From NCBI GenBank assembly GCA_020849945.1, contig JADZFK010000109.1:1-50601 (forward strand): a stretch of 50,601 nucleotides of DNA, read 5' to 3'. The DNA is from Pirellulales bacterium. GTDB taxonomy: Bacteria > Planctomycetota > Planctomycetia > Pirellulales > Lacipirellulaceae. The notes under the pieces were generated by a model, which had not been told where the DNA came from, ran no database searches, and saw only the letters and a program-made list of their open reading frames with translations. Shown here piece by piece: positions 1-7,562 of the stretch (its first letter is position 1; every line of letters starts with the position of its first letter). The position numbers were made by a program, and so were the translations under genes.

Positions 1-1
1 A

Positions 2-169
2 CAAATGATCCCCCAGGGGAAGAAGGTCGAACAGATCGAAGCCGCCATGGCCAAGTTGCTGGCCGACCTTTCGCAACGCGGGTTCTATGGCGAAGCCGTC
101 CTGACGCTCAGCGTCCAGGATGGCGTGATCCAGCACATCCGCGTGGCGATGGAGAAATTGATTAAGTAA
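2..169 (+). CDS. Small DUF2292-like protein, 5' end possibly cut by the window edge
   Basis: An open frame runs from the window edge to TAA at 167-169 and encodes about 55 residues. An ATG lies at 5-7, so the gene could be complete, but no ribosome binding site is visible because the window begins there. The C-terminal half has the pattern FYGEAVLTLSVQDGVIQHI, which resembles the short beta-hairpin core of DUF2292 proteins (YGsv-vxvQdGxvvqI). The N-terminal part is a predicted amphipathic helix (EQIEAAMAKLLADLSQRG). It precedes the phage-type capsid module but is separated from it by repeats and a terminator-like hairpin, so it may belong to an upstream unit. Function is unknown. Confidence 0.5.
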   Translation, partial: QMIPQGKKVEQIEAAMAKLLADLSQRGFYGEAVLTLSVQDGVIQHIRVAMEKLIK

Positions 170-174
170 CAGGC

Positions 175-265
175 GTAAGTCGTTAGTCGTTAGGCGTTAG
201 GCGTTTGTCTTCCACGGCCACGTTACCCAACGACTAAACAACTAACAACTAACGACTAACGACTA
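175..265. repeat. GTTAGTCG/CGACTAAC short-repeat array in inverted arrangement
   Basis: The left part (about 177-208) repeats the unit GTTAGTCGTTAGGC. The right part (about 229-264) repeats its complement, AACGACTAACGACTA. The two halves can pair into a long imperfect hairpin. The same short unit recurs at 14058-14080 and 21868-21936, so this is a dispersed family. Function is not known. Confidence 0.7.
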
Positions 266-308
266 CAACCGGTATCCCAGCGGGTTCGCTTCGGCGAATA
301 TCGCAAAG

Positions 309-352
309 AGCCTATCGAAGGACCAACATGGTCCATCGGTAGGCTTTTTTTG
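309..352 (+). terminator. Rho-independent terminator-like hairpin
   Basis: AGCCTATCG at 309-317 pairs with CGGTAGGCT at 337-345 (one G-U), and GGACC at 320-324 pairs with GGTCC at 330-334. A run of seven T residues follows at 345-351. The layout is that of an intrinsic terminator on the plus strand, ending the unit that contains the small gene at 2-169 and isolating it from the capsid genes. Confidence 0.6.
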
Positions 353-454
353 TTGATGCACTACGTGTCGAACCAACGCCTTGCTTTGCAGTCGGCGAGC
401 TTGCTTGTCAAGGCTGCCGAGCGTCCAGCACTCACCAACCTTACGGAGGCAATC

Positions 455-1471
455 ATGTCTGAACTCTTGCAGGAATTTGTGACATCGACGAGCGAGCGAC
501 TGCGGGTAGACCGCGCCGCCGGTGTGATTCGTGGCGTCAAGCTTTTGGGCCTGGCCTCGCGCAATGGGCGACGGTATTGCGAGGGCGCTTTGCAAGAGGC
601 GATCGGCCTGTACGAAGGCGCGAAGGTCAATGTAAACCACCCCAAAGGTCATCCGCTCACCCCACGCGATTACCAAGATCGGCTTGGCGTCGTTCGTGGC
701 GTGCAATTCCGGGCCGGCGAAGGGTTGTTCGGCGACCTCCACTACAACCCGCGGCATGCACTTTCCGAGCAGCTCGTGTGGGATGCCGAACATGCGCCGC
801 AAAACGTGGGTATGTCGCACAATGTGCTGGCTCGCACGAAGCAAGTCGATGGCGAAACGATTGTCGAGACAATCACGAAAGTGCAGAGCATCGATCTGGT
901 GGCCGATCCGGCAACGACCAGCGGACTGTACGAACAGGAAGGGAGTCAAGAGCGGAGAGACAAGAGTCAAGAGCCAGTAAAAGGCACGGCTCGTCCGGCT
1001 CTGGACTCTCAGCTCTTGTCTCTTGACTTACTCACGCTTGAGGAGCTTCGGTTGCATCGGCCCGATTTGGTTGGCGAGATCGAGCGATTCCGAGAGGAAG
1101 AGTTCACCAAGGTTCGCCGCGCATTGGATGAAGCCACAAGCTGTGCGGCGGCGGCGAAACGGCGCAGCCGCGCGTTGGAGTTGTTGCAAGAGCACGGCCT
1201 GCCATTGCCGGGCGGGGAAGGCGACCCGACCCGTTCGTTGGTGAGTCCGCAATTTTTCGAGTCGCTCATGATGGCGGCAGACGATGCGCAGCTCGAGCAA
1301 CTTGTCGAGGAGCGAGCGGCATTGGTGAAGTCTGCCTCGCGGTGGGCCGAGAGCGGCCCGGCCCATGTTGGTCGGCCAAAGGCCAAAGGCCAACATGCGA
1401 TCTTCGCGGCAACGCAATTGCCGCCGGTTCGCACGGCCGCCGAGTTCGCGGCGGCATTGCGGAGTTGTTGA
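455..1471 (+). CDS. Phage capsid maturation protease with C-terminal scaffold region
   Basis: The start is ATG 455, with GGAGG at 445-449; the frame is open further upstream, to ATG 350, but without a binding site. The product has 338 residues. Residues 1 to about 160 resemble phage prohead proteases: a segment AKVNVNHPKG, then GLFGDLHYNPRHAL, then NVGMSHNVLA, which carries the His/Ser-type motif, then IDLVADPATTSG. These proteins process the capsid precursor. Residues from about 185 are charged and helical (EIERFREEEFTKVRRALDEA), as expected for a fused scaffold. Between the two parts an inverted repeat is translated in frame. The decoration and major capsid genes follow directly, which supports the call. 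Family recognition is by motif only. Confidence 0.65.
   Translation: MSELLQEFVTSTSERLRVDRAAGVIRGVKLLGLASRNGRRYCEGALQEAIGLYEGAKVNVNHPKGHPLTPRDYQDRLGVVRGVQFRAGEGLFGDLHYNPRHALSEQLVWDAEHAPQNVGMSHNVLARTKQVDGETIVETITKVQSIDLVADPATTSGLYEQEGSQERRDKSQEPVKGTARPALDSQLLSLDLLTLEELRLHRPDLVGEIERFREEEFTKVRRALDEATSCAAAAKRRSRALELLQEHGLPLPGGEGDPTRSLVSPQFFESLMMAADDAQLEQLVEERAALVKSASRWAESGPAHVGRPKAKGQHAIFAATQLPPVRTAAEFAAALRSC
943..1027. repeat. Inverted repeat translated inside the capsid protease gene
   Basis: The left arm at 943-977 (GAGTCAAGAGCGGAGAGACA and onward) is matched by a right arm at 1001-1027 (CTCTTGTCTCTTGAC). It encodes a polar linker (about 28 codons) between the protease and scaffold regions and keeps the frame open. 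The sequence style (GTCAAGAG/GTCGAGAG units) resembles the intergenic element at 3317-3341. Confidence 0.65.
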
Positions 1472-1573
1472 ACCGCGTTGGGGCATGTCCCCCATGGTGA
1501 TGGGTGACGCCCCAACTGTTCCCGTCCCGTCCAGTCCTTCTTTCCCACCCTTTTTTCAGAGGAGATGTTTCTT

Positions 1574-2047
1574 ATGGCAAACACCATGCGATGGCGCTAC
1601 GGGGAAACGAACCCCGTGATGTTACCGGTCGACTCGGCGACGGTTATTGAAATTGGCGATTTGGTGTACCTCGATGTGGATGATGCGAAACCGGCCTCGT
1701 CTCAAACCGACCAAGGGACCGAACTGGCCAATCAGCAGTTCTTTCACGACTTGTTTGCGGGCGTTGCCATGCAGGCCTCGCGAAGCGGCGATACCCAACC
1801 GATTCGGGTGGCTTCCACGGGCGTGTTCGAGTTCGATTGCCTGAGCACCACGCTCGAAGTGGGCGACATGCTTAGCTCCGACGAAAACGCCGGCGGTACC
1901 GCGCTGCTGAACCAAACGGTCGCGAAGGTGACGAACATCAACGCCGCGATCGGTCGCTGCGCCAAACGGCTCAACCCGGCCGGGACGCGCGTGTTGGTCG
2001 ATGTCGTCGGCACGGTGCTACGTGGCGGGCCGCAGGCCATTTTGTAA
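1574..2047 (+). CDS. Putative capsid decoration (cement) protein
   Basis: AGAGGAG at 1558-1564 places the start at ATG 1574 rather than ATG 1565, which overlaps the binding site. The product has 157 residues with no signal peptide. It is rich in beta structure, with an N-terminal block (IEIGDLVYLDVDD) and a later block (VGDMLSSDENAGG) that look like capsid cement proteins, which stabilise the shell by binding its outer surface. It lies between the protease and the major capsid gene, the usual position of a decoration protein in HK97-type and Mu-type modules. No catalytic motif is visible. The call rests mainly on position and on overall style. Confidence 0.5.
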   Translation: MANTMRWRYGETNPVMLPVDSATVIEIGDLVYLDVDDAKPASSQTDQGTELANQQFFHDLFAGVAMQASRSGDTQPIRVASTGVFEFDCLSTTLEVGDMLSSDENAGGTALLNQTVAKVTNINAAIGRCAKRLNPAGTRVLVDVVGTVLRGGPQAIL

Positions 2048-2107
2048 CGTGGCACGGACTTGAGTCCGTGTGAATTGAAAACTTGACGGACTGAAGTCCG
2101 TCCCACG
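2048..2107. repeat. Paired ACGGACT-AGTCCGT hairpins between capsid genes
   Basis: Arm 2048-2070 and arm 2085-2107 are near-complements of each other (outer CGTGG/CCACG), and each arm is itself a palindrome around ACGGACTT-AGTCCGT. This is a small cruciform-forming intergenic element between the decoration and capsid genes. Confidence 0.7.
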
Positions 2108-2144
2108 ATTTGATTACTCGTACTACGACAGGAGCATGTTCCCA

Positions 2145-3305
2145 ATGACCTTAAAATATCGAGAACTGAAACGGCGTTACGACCTGGACGGCGGCGAACG
2201 AACGGTGTCGCATCTTTCCGAGGCGTTGCGCGAAAAACATTTGAAGCCCGAGGACTTCAGCATCCGAGACCTGGCCGAGGCCCTGGTGCCCGATGGGCAC
2301 GAATGGGTTCGTCGGCTCGACCCGCGGAGCGGCGGCAGCGTGAGCGTGATGGAATCGAGCGGCGGCGTCGACGTGACCGCGTTCCTCAACATCGCGGGGC
2401 AGTTGATCTACTCCAAGATCATGGAAGCGTACCAGCAAGAAGCGTTTGTCGTTTCGAAGCTGGTGGAAACGATTCCCACCCGGCTCGATGGCGAGAAGAT
2501 TCCCGGCATTTCGCGGGTGGCCGATACGATTGAGGAGATCGGCCCCGGCATGCCGTACCCCCACCTGGGCTTCGGCGAGGACTACATCGAAACGCCCTCG
2601 ACGACCAAGCGTGGGTTCATCGTACCGGTCACGAAGGAGGCGATTTTCTTCGACCGCACGCACCTCATCCTGAGCCGAGCAGCCGAAGTGGGCGAAATTC
2701 TTGGCCTGAACAAGGAGAAGCGACTGCTCGATCTCGTGATGGGCGTGACGAACAACTACAAGTGGAAAGGCACGGCCTACGGCACGTACCAAACCAGTAC
2801 GCCGTGGATCAATTCGTTGTCCTCGAACGAACTGGTGGATTGGATGAACGTGGACAAGGCCGAGCAGTTGTTCGCCGATATTTTGGACCCGAACACGGGC
2901 GAGCCGGTGCTAGTGCGTGGCACGACCGTGCTGGTGATGCCGGCCTATCGCCACGCGGCCCATCGGGTCTTCGCGGCGGCGGAGCTGACGTTCACCGCGG
3001 CGGGTTCGAGCACGGCAACCGTGGCCGCGAACCCCTTGAGCGGGTATCGCGTGTACGATAGCCGGCTTGCGTATCGGCGGCTGATCGCCGCGGGCGTTGC
3101 CGCGGCAACCGCCAAGAAGTACTGGTTCATCGGCGATTTCCGCCGCGCGTTTGCCTATATGGAGAACTGGCCGATCACGGTCACGCAAGCGCCGCTTGGC
3201 AGCGAGGCCGAGTTCAACAACGACATCGTGCTGCGGTTCAAAGCCAGCGAGCGCGGCGCGGCGGCGGTACTCAATCCGCGGTACGTTGTGAAGAGCACGG
3301 GCTGA
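2145..3305 (+). CDS. Major capsid protein, HK97-fold type
   Basis: AGGAG at 2130-2134 fits ATG 2145 (spacing 10) better than ATG 2136. The product has 386 residues. An N-terminal charged helical region (residues 1-60) is followed by a long region with features of phage capsid proteins: AFLNIAGQLIYSKIMEAY, a segment on the E-loop side near IPTRLDGEKIPGISRVADT, then KRGFIVPVTKEAIFFDRTHL, and a C-terminal domain with TVLVMPAYRHAAHRVFAAAE and DIVLRFKASERGAAAVLNPR. It most resembles Mu gpT or P22-like capsid proteins. It would build the procapsid and be matured by the upstream protease. No portal or terminase lies in the window; they may be to the left. The capsid call is firm in context, the subfamily is not. 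Confidence 0.65.
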   Translation: MTLKYRELKRRYDLDGGERTVSHLSEALREKHLKPEDFSIRDLAEALVPDGHEWVRRLDPRSGGSVSVMESSGGVDVTAFLNIAGQLIYSKIMEAYQQEAFVVSKLVETIPTRLDGEKIPGISRVADTIEEIGPGMPYPHLGFGEDYIETPSTTKRGFIVPVTKEAIFFDRTHLILSRAAEVGEILGLNKEKRLLDLVMGVTNNYKWKGTAYGTYQTSTPWINSLSSNELVDWMNVDKAEQLFADILDPNTGEPVLVRGTTVLVMPAYRHAAHRVFAAAELTFTAAGSSTATVAANPLSGYRVYDSRLAYRRLIAAGVAAATAKKYWFIGDFRRAFAYMENWPITVTQAPLGSEAEFNNDIVLRFKASERGAAAVLNPRYVVKSTG

Positions 3306-3316
3306 TTTCTGGGCAG

Positions 3317-3341
3317 TGGTCGAGGGTCGAGAGTCGAGGAA
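3317..3341. repeat. Short GTCGAG direct repeats
   Basis: GGTCGAGGGTCGAGAGTCGAGG is a run of the unit GTCGAG just after the capsid gene. It is related in style to the element translated inside the protease gene (943-1027). Confidence 0.5.
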
Positions 3342-3388
3342 CGAAGGGGCCTCGCTCTCGGCCCTGGCCCGGCCCCGCGGAGGCACTC

Positions 3389-3790
3389 ATGATTCTTGCC
3401 ACACCCTTGCAAGATGCGGCGCGCCGAAACCACGTCGTGACGTTGATGGCGCGCCTGGTCGATCGCGACGGCGTCTGCCTGACGCCGCGGCGTGTGCAAA
3501 CGATCGACGTTTCGTTGCATCAAAAGGATGCCGATGGGGCGAACGCTGGGATCGATCGGGAGATTCAACCGGCCCATGCAGTGGACCCCAACGCGCTGTT
3601 GTCTCGTTCGCTCTGCCAAACAGGCGGTTGGCGGGTGGATGATGTTGGGTTCAATTTCCGCCATCGTGTTGAGATTCCGGCCGATGCGGTGCGCGAAATA
3701 ACAATCGGCACGTTTCTTGAGGTGCGATTTCACATTTTGTTAACTACGGGCGAGCACGTGATCGTCCGGTTTCAGCTGAGAAAGGCGTAG
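3389..3790 (+). CDS. Hypothetical protein of the capsid module, possible head-completion protein
   Basis: The start ATG 3389 follows GGAGG at about 3378. The product has 133 residues, no signal peptide and no membrane segment. It contains predicted beta strands (VVTLMARLVDRDGVCLT, EITIGTFLEVRFHILLTTGE, VIVRFQL) and resembles a small beta-sandwich. It sits directly after the capsid gene and two bases before the next small gene, where phages usually encode connector or stopper proteins. I do not recognise the family. Confidence 0.5.
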   Translation: MILATPLQDAARRNHVVTLMARLVDRDGVCLTPRRVQTIDVSLHQKDADGANAGIDREIQPAHAVDPNALLSRSLCQTGGWRVDDVGFNFRHRVEIPADAVREITIGTFLEVRFHILLTTGEHVIVRFQLRKA

Positions 3791-3792
3791 CG

Positions 3793-4005
3793 ATGACCGA
3801 CCTTGAGCAAATCCAAACGATCCGCAGCCAGGCCCTTGCGCAGTTGGTCGAGTTGCGGGCCGACCCGAAGCCCAGTTATTGGATCGATGGCCAGCGTGTG
3901 CTGTGGCAAGAGTATGCCACCTCGTTGGAGCGAACGGTGGATTGGTGCGATCAGAAGCTCCGCGAGAGCGAACCGTTCGAGGTCCGCTCGCAGGCGGTTA
4001 CGTAG
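3793..4005 (+). CDS. Small helical hypothetical protein of the capsid module
   Basis: The start ATG 3793 lies two bases after the preceding stop codon, so translation is probably coupled. The product has 70 residues, largely helical, with charged residues and a motif PKPSYWIDGQRVLWQEY. The size and helix-turn-strand pattern are seen in planctomycete phage-like clusters next to capsid genes, but no function can be given. Confidence 0.5.
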   Translation: MTDLEQIQTIRSQALAQLVELRADPKPSYWIDGQRVLWQEYATSLERTVDWCDQKLRESEPFEVRSQAVT

Positions 4006-4118
4006 TTTGCTTTGAGAGAATCAGGAAGCAGTCGAAGGGTTGTTCTTCGGCGAGGTACAGAGAATCACGCGAGAAGCGTGACCGAGCGTATTACTTAATT
4101 TCAACCAGCGAGGATGCC

Positions 4119-4436
4119 ATGCCAACGCCAACGACCGATTTCTCGATATTCGACGGCCAGGAGATTGTTTCTTACTGGCCGACGGTGGGTGAGGAGGTGA
4201 CGGGAATCCGCGCTGTTCGTCGGCCGCTGACGCGCTCGGCCCAGCGTAACGTGGAGCGGTACGTGGAGCTACAACCGACGGACGTTGTGTTTCACCTGGA
4301 CGGAGCCCCCCTGGCCACCACGAGCCTTGCGATGGGAGATACGTTGCAAGATGAAAGCAGTCAATCGTACGAAGTTCTTTTTGTGGAACGTCAAACGTTG
4401 AAGAACTCGGTCGTGGTCGTGGGTCGCCAAACGTGA
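4119..4436 (+). CDS. Putative head-closure-like small protein
   Basis: ATG 4119 follows GCGAGG at about 4108-4113. The frame is open upstream, but that part covers a non-coding gap with a small hairpin (CACGC-GAGAA-GCGTG near 4067-4081). The product has 105 residues. The pattern DVVFHLDGAPLATTSLAMGD then SYEVLFVERQTLKNSVVVVG suggests a compact beta barrel like phage stopper proteins, an inference from size, strand pattern and position. It is the last gene of the module; the next gene is cellular and on the other strand. Confidence 0.5.
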   Translation: MPTPTTDFSIFDGQEIVSYWPTVGEEVTGIRAVRRPLTRSAQRNVERYVELQPTDVVFHLDGAPLATTSLAMGDTLQDESSQSYEVLFVERQTLKNSVVVVGRQT

Positions 4437-4522
4437 GCCGAATGGCACGTGCGGCTGGGGCGGCCAGAACCTAGCTCGGCCATTTTGGCCGGGAAAGAAC
4501 GATTGAAGGAAACACAGAGATT

Positions 4523-5737
4523 TCAGGTACGGCCATCCGACCCGAAACGGTTCGGTTCTATGTATTCCGCGAAGGGATGCAACATGATTTGCTTGTAGAT
4601 GGCGATGGCTTGGCGGACCTCGGTGAGCGCGATTCGCTCATCGATGGCATGGGCCAATCGGATATCGCCTGGGCCGAGGACGATGGAGGGGAAAAGGCCG
4701 GCGGTCCAGGCGGCGTCGGTGCCGTAGGGCATGCCCTGAAGGTGTGCGTGGTTGCCGATTGTTTGTTGGCAAATGGAAAGCACGTCGCGTGAGAAGGATG
4801 ATTGAGGATCGGTGTTGAGTGGCGGCGACAGCAATTGAGGCTCGCTGTGGGAGATGTTCCACGGGAGGGCGCTCAGTTCATCCATGATGGTTTCTCTCTC
4901 GGCAGCGGAATCCATTCCGGGTGAGACGCGAACATCGACGGCAATGGCACACTGCTCGGGGATTGCATTACGGGTTTGTCCGCCGGCGATTTTCGTCACG
5001 GTGATGGTCGTTGCGCTCGTCAGGGAACAGGTCGGCCGCGATTGGAGCTTTTCCTGTCGTCGTTGCAAGGCGCGGATCACCTCGACCATACCAGAGATTG
5101 CGTTGACGCCTAGTTCTGGGCATCCGGAGTGCGCGCTGCGGCCATGCACGGTGATGTCCCAGCGGGCGATGCCCTTGTGCTGAGGAACGGGGTTTAGCTG
5201 CGTCGGTTCGCCAAAGATGCCGTATGCGAACTGTTTATCTGTCGTTCGCAGGAATTCGCGAATACCTGTTTGGGCATATTCTTCGTCGGCGGCACAAACG
5301 AGGACGATGGTCCGAGGCGGCGAGATGGATTCTTCGACGATTTCGAGCAATGCGAGCACCATTGCGGCAAGGCTTGCTTTATCGTCGCTGGAGCCTAGGC
5401 CTATTAGTTCGCCGGATTGCACCACGGGGTGGAAGGCGCGGTCCTGCCAACCGCAAGCGGGTACGGTATCCATATGCGATTCAAAGAGAGCGGCACGCCG
5501 ATCGGCTCTGCCAGGAAGTGTGAGAACCAATGATTCGTGAATCGGGCTGGAAGGGAGACGCCTCCTCGTTACGCTCGATGCGTGAGGCGCGAACAGTTGT
5601 TCTATGTGTTCGATGACTTTTCGTTCAACGGGTTCGGTGTGCGGATAGTCCTTCCCCATTGGGTTAACGGAATGGATGCGAACCAGCGACGTTAGCAGTT
5701 CGTCGCTACGTTGCTGGCGGGAAGAAGGGGTGTTCAT
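4523..5737 (-). CDS. M20-family metallopeptidase (ArgE/DapE/carboxypeptidase G2-like)
   Basis: The start is taken as the ATG complementary to 5735-5737. The frame stays open further upstream, but that stretch overlaps the regulator gene. The product has 404 residues. Zinc-enzyme motifs are visible: ESHMDTVP (His88, Asp90), GLGSSDDKASLAAM (bridging Asp near 119), and AADEEYAQTG (the Glu-Glu pair near 152-153). A dimerisation/lid domain follows (WDITVHGRSAHSGCPELGVN), and a late His lies in GDIRLAHAIDERI. Such enzymes remove an N-acyl group or cleave a peptide bond. It lies about 100 bases after the regulator gene on the same strand, so it may be in its regulon. No binding site is visible. Confidence 0.85.
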   Translation of the reverse strand: MNTPSSRQQRSDELLTSLVRIHSVNPMGKDYPHTEPVERKVIEHIEQLFAPHASSVTRRRLPSSPIHESLVLTLPGRADRRAALFESHMDTVPACGWQDRAFHPVVQSGELIGLGSSDDKASLAAMVLALLEIVEESISPPRTIVLVCAADEEYAQTGIREFLRTTDKQFAYGIFGEPTQLNPVPQHKGIARWDITVHGRSAHSGCPELGVNAISGMVEVIRALQRRQEKLQSRPTCSLTSATTITVTKIAGGQTRNAIPEQCAIAVDVRVSPGMDSAAERETIMDELSALPWNISHSEPQLLSPPLNTDPQSSFSRDVLSICQQTIGNHAHLQGMPYGTDAAWTAGLFPSIVLGPGDIRLAHAIDERIALTEVRQAIAIYKQIMLHPFAEYIEPNRFGSDGRT

Positions 5738-5756
5738 AGGGATACGATTGAGCTTG

Positions 5757-5812
5757 AGGGGGAAAAGGGGGGCAGGACCCATTTTGCACACACAACGAGT
5801 CTTGACCCCTTG
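5757..5812. repeat. Copy of the GGGG-CAGGxCC-TTTTGC dispersed element
   Basis: GAAAAGGGGGGCAGGACCCATTTTGC is followed by GAGTCTTGACCCCTT. The same core (GGGGACAGGC-ACATTTTGC) occurs in the hairpin at 9887-9905, and related text occurs at 22889-22925. It fills most of the spacer between the regulator and the M20 peptidase. Confidence 0.5.
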
Positions 5813-5837
5813 TTCGTCTCGTGGTGAGAAATCCGGG

Positions 5838-7016
5838 TTAGTCCAAGAAAGGATGTCGCACTTGGTTGGCTTTGCGGTATTCACCTGGTGTTTCGCCGAT
5901 GGTGTGTCGGAAGAGGGTACCCATGTGTTCCGAGTGTTCAAAGCCGGCGAGTTCGGCGATTTTGGGTAGCGGATGATCGGTATTGATGAGCAGGGATTTT
6001 ACACGTTCGAGGCGTAGTCGGCTGATTTCTTCCCTGGCGGATTTTCCGAAGACGCTGGAGAAGCGGCGGTCGAGCGTACTGCGAGAGAGCCCGGTGTGCT
6101 GCAGCACATCTTGGACGTTGATGCCATCGCAGGCATGCTCGCGGATGAACCGCATGGCCGCTGCCATTTCGCGATCATTGACGGCCAGCGTATCGGTGGA
6201 GCGGCGAGCGACGACGCACAAGGGATCGATGGTCGAGGTGCCGCTCAGGGAGATTTCTCCGGCCATCATTTGATCCAGCAGGGCCGCCGCCCGATAGCCG
6301 ATATGGACGGTGTTCGAGTGGACGCTGCTCAATGGGGGATCGGATAGCTCGCACAGCACTTCATCGTTATCGACTCCGACGACCGCGACATCGTCTGGGA
6401 CATTGATTTGGCAATCGCGGCATGCATTTAGCAGGGTGTGTCCCTGATCGTCGTGGCATGCCATGATGCCGACGGGTTTGGGGAGTTGAATCACCCACTG
6501 AGCAATGCGGTATTGTTCCTCGTCCCAGCTTTTTGCGACTTTTGCAGTGGTATCGCGTGGGTAGTTGCTGAACGAGAAGCCGTTCTCTTGGACGATCCGC
6601 TCAAGCTCATGGGCTCGCAAATCGAGGAAGCGATACTGTCCGGTCGCCACGCCACAGAAAGCGAAATGGTGGAAACCGCGTTCGCGTAAGTGAGCGAAGG
6701 CCATGCGGGCCGCCACTTGGCTGTTCAGGCCGACCAAAGGAATTTGTGAATCGGGAACCGCGCCGCGCAAGTCGATGGCGGGCAAGCCCGTGGCAAGGAT
6801 TAGTTTTTCGGTTGCCGGCTCGGTGATTCGCGCAAGGATGCCATCGCCCTTCCACTTGCGCAACCACAGAGGGGGCGGTGCTTCGATCCCATGCGGCTCG
6901 AAGTAGACCGACCACGGGCGGTGCGTGTGCGTGTACGCGGAGATACCGCGCAATAACCCTCGGCCATAGGCTCGAGAAGTTTCGATCAACAAGGCCACCT
7001 TACAACGTTTGCGCAT
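5838..7016 (-). CDS. XylR-like transcriptional regulator (sugar-binding domain plus AraC-type HTH)
   Basis: The product has 392 residues. Residues 5-280 form a LacI/periplasmic-binding-protein-like sensor: VALLIETSRAYGRGLLRGI at the start, then GIMACHDDQGHTLLNACRD and DVAVVGVDNDEVLCELSDP. Residues about 288-385 form an AraC-type DNA-binding domain with two helix-turn-helix units (VQDVLQHTGLSRSTLDRRF and IAELAGFEHSEHMGTLFRHT). This fusion is abundant in planctomycetes and typically controls sugar catabolism genes. The gene is divergent from the epimerase and aldolase genes, which are its probable targets, with the M20 peptidase downstream. The inducer cannot be read from the sequence. Confidence 0.85.
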   Translation of the reverse strand: MRKRCKVALLIETSRAYGRGLLRGISAYTHTHRPWSVYFEPHGIEAPPPLWLRKWKGDGILARITEPATEKLILATGLPAIDLRGAVPDSQIPLVGLNSQVAARMAFAHLRERGFHHFAFCGVATGQYRFLDLRAHELERIVQENGFSFSNYPRDTTAKVAKSWDEEQYRIAQWVIQLPKPVGIMACHDDQGHTLLNACRDCQINVPDDVAVVGVDNDEVLCELSDPPLSSVHSNTVHIGYRAAALLDQMMAGEISLSGTSTIDPLCVVARRSTDTLAVNDREMAAAMRFIREHACDGINVQDVLQHTGLSRSTLDRRFSSVFGKSAREEISRLRLERVKSLLINTDHPLPKIAELAGFEHSEHMGTLFRHTIGETPGEYRKANQVRHPFLD

Positions 7017-7292
7017 GAGCGGCCTACAGAAGGACAGAAAAGAGGTGCATGGACGATTTGGCTATTGAACCGTGAGAACAAAGCTCGGAAGCCGGGCAGG
7101 CAATTGTGACGTGGGTAAGGCTGCCCGGGCATTCGTGGTGAAAGGCCAGGCAGCCATCGGCGGAGGCGGAGACGTCACCCGCCGAGTTCCGGAACGCCTT
7201 GATGCGGGTCGCGGTTATTTTAACGATTTCCCGAGTTATACCGGCGGAAAAAGAGCCTTTGCAACTCACAAAGAGCGAGTTTCAGCAGGTCA

Positions 7293-7342
7293 TAGATTCT
7301 CGTGAGGAAAATGTTTTGGATGCTGAGGAATAGATTCCGTGA
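7293..7342. promoter_or_regulatory. Direct repeat TAGATTC-CGTGA, possible operator
   Basis: TAGATTCTCGTGA at 7293-7305 and TAGATTCCGTGA at 7331-7342 lie in the intergenic region between the XylR-like regulator and the epimerase. XylR-AraC fusions bind direct repeats, so these may be half-sites. This is an inference from repetition and position. The rest of 7017-7409 shows no gene. Confidence 0.25.
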
Positions 7343-7409
7343 CGCGATAGAAAATCACAATTACTCTGTATTTTGGCCCAGTACCGCACTTTCTGAGGAG
7401 GGTGGTTTA

Positions 7410-7529
7410 GGCTATATCTCAGCACCTGCCCTGGAGTGGGTAGCGGTTCAAGCAAGGCCAAGAATCTAGCAACCGCCGAACTCTCCCCCAACCCCTCCCT
7501 AATAGGGAGGGGAGTTCTGAGACAAAGGC
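7410..7529. repeat. 120-bp MITE-like element with GTCTCA/TGAGAC ends
   Basis: The left end, GGCTATATCTCA (7410-7421), is roughly the complement of the right end, TGAGACAAAGGC (7518-7529). Inside is GCGGTTCAAGCAAGGCCAAG and a strong hairpin CCTCCCTAATAGGGAGGGG. A well-matched relative lies at 17882-18000, a reverse copy at 39106-39200, and the core hairpin is found inside the helicase gene at 27285-27326. Confidence 0.7.
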
Positions 7530-7562
7530 GATCGCGGTAATCGTATTAGGAGGTTTTGAATC

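Noticed and set aside
5738..5941. Longer N-terminus of the M20 peptidase
   Set aside because: The extension overlaps the end of the regulator gene and carries a repeat; ATG 5737 gives the usual protein start.
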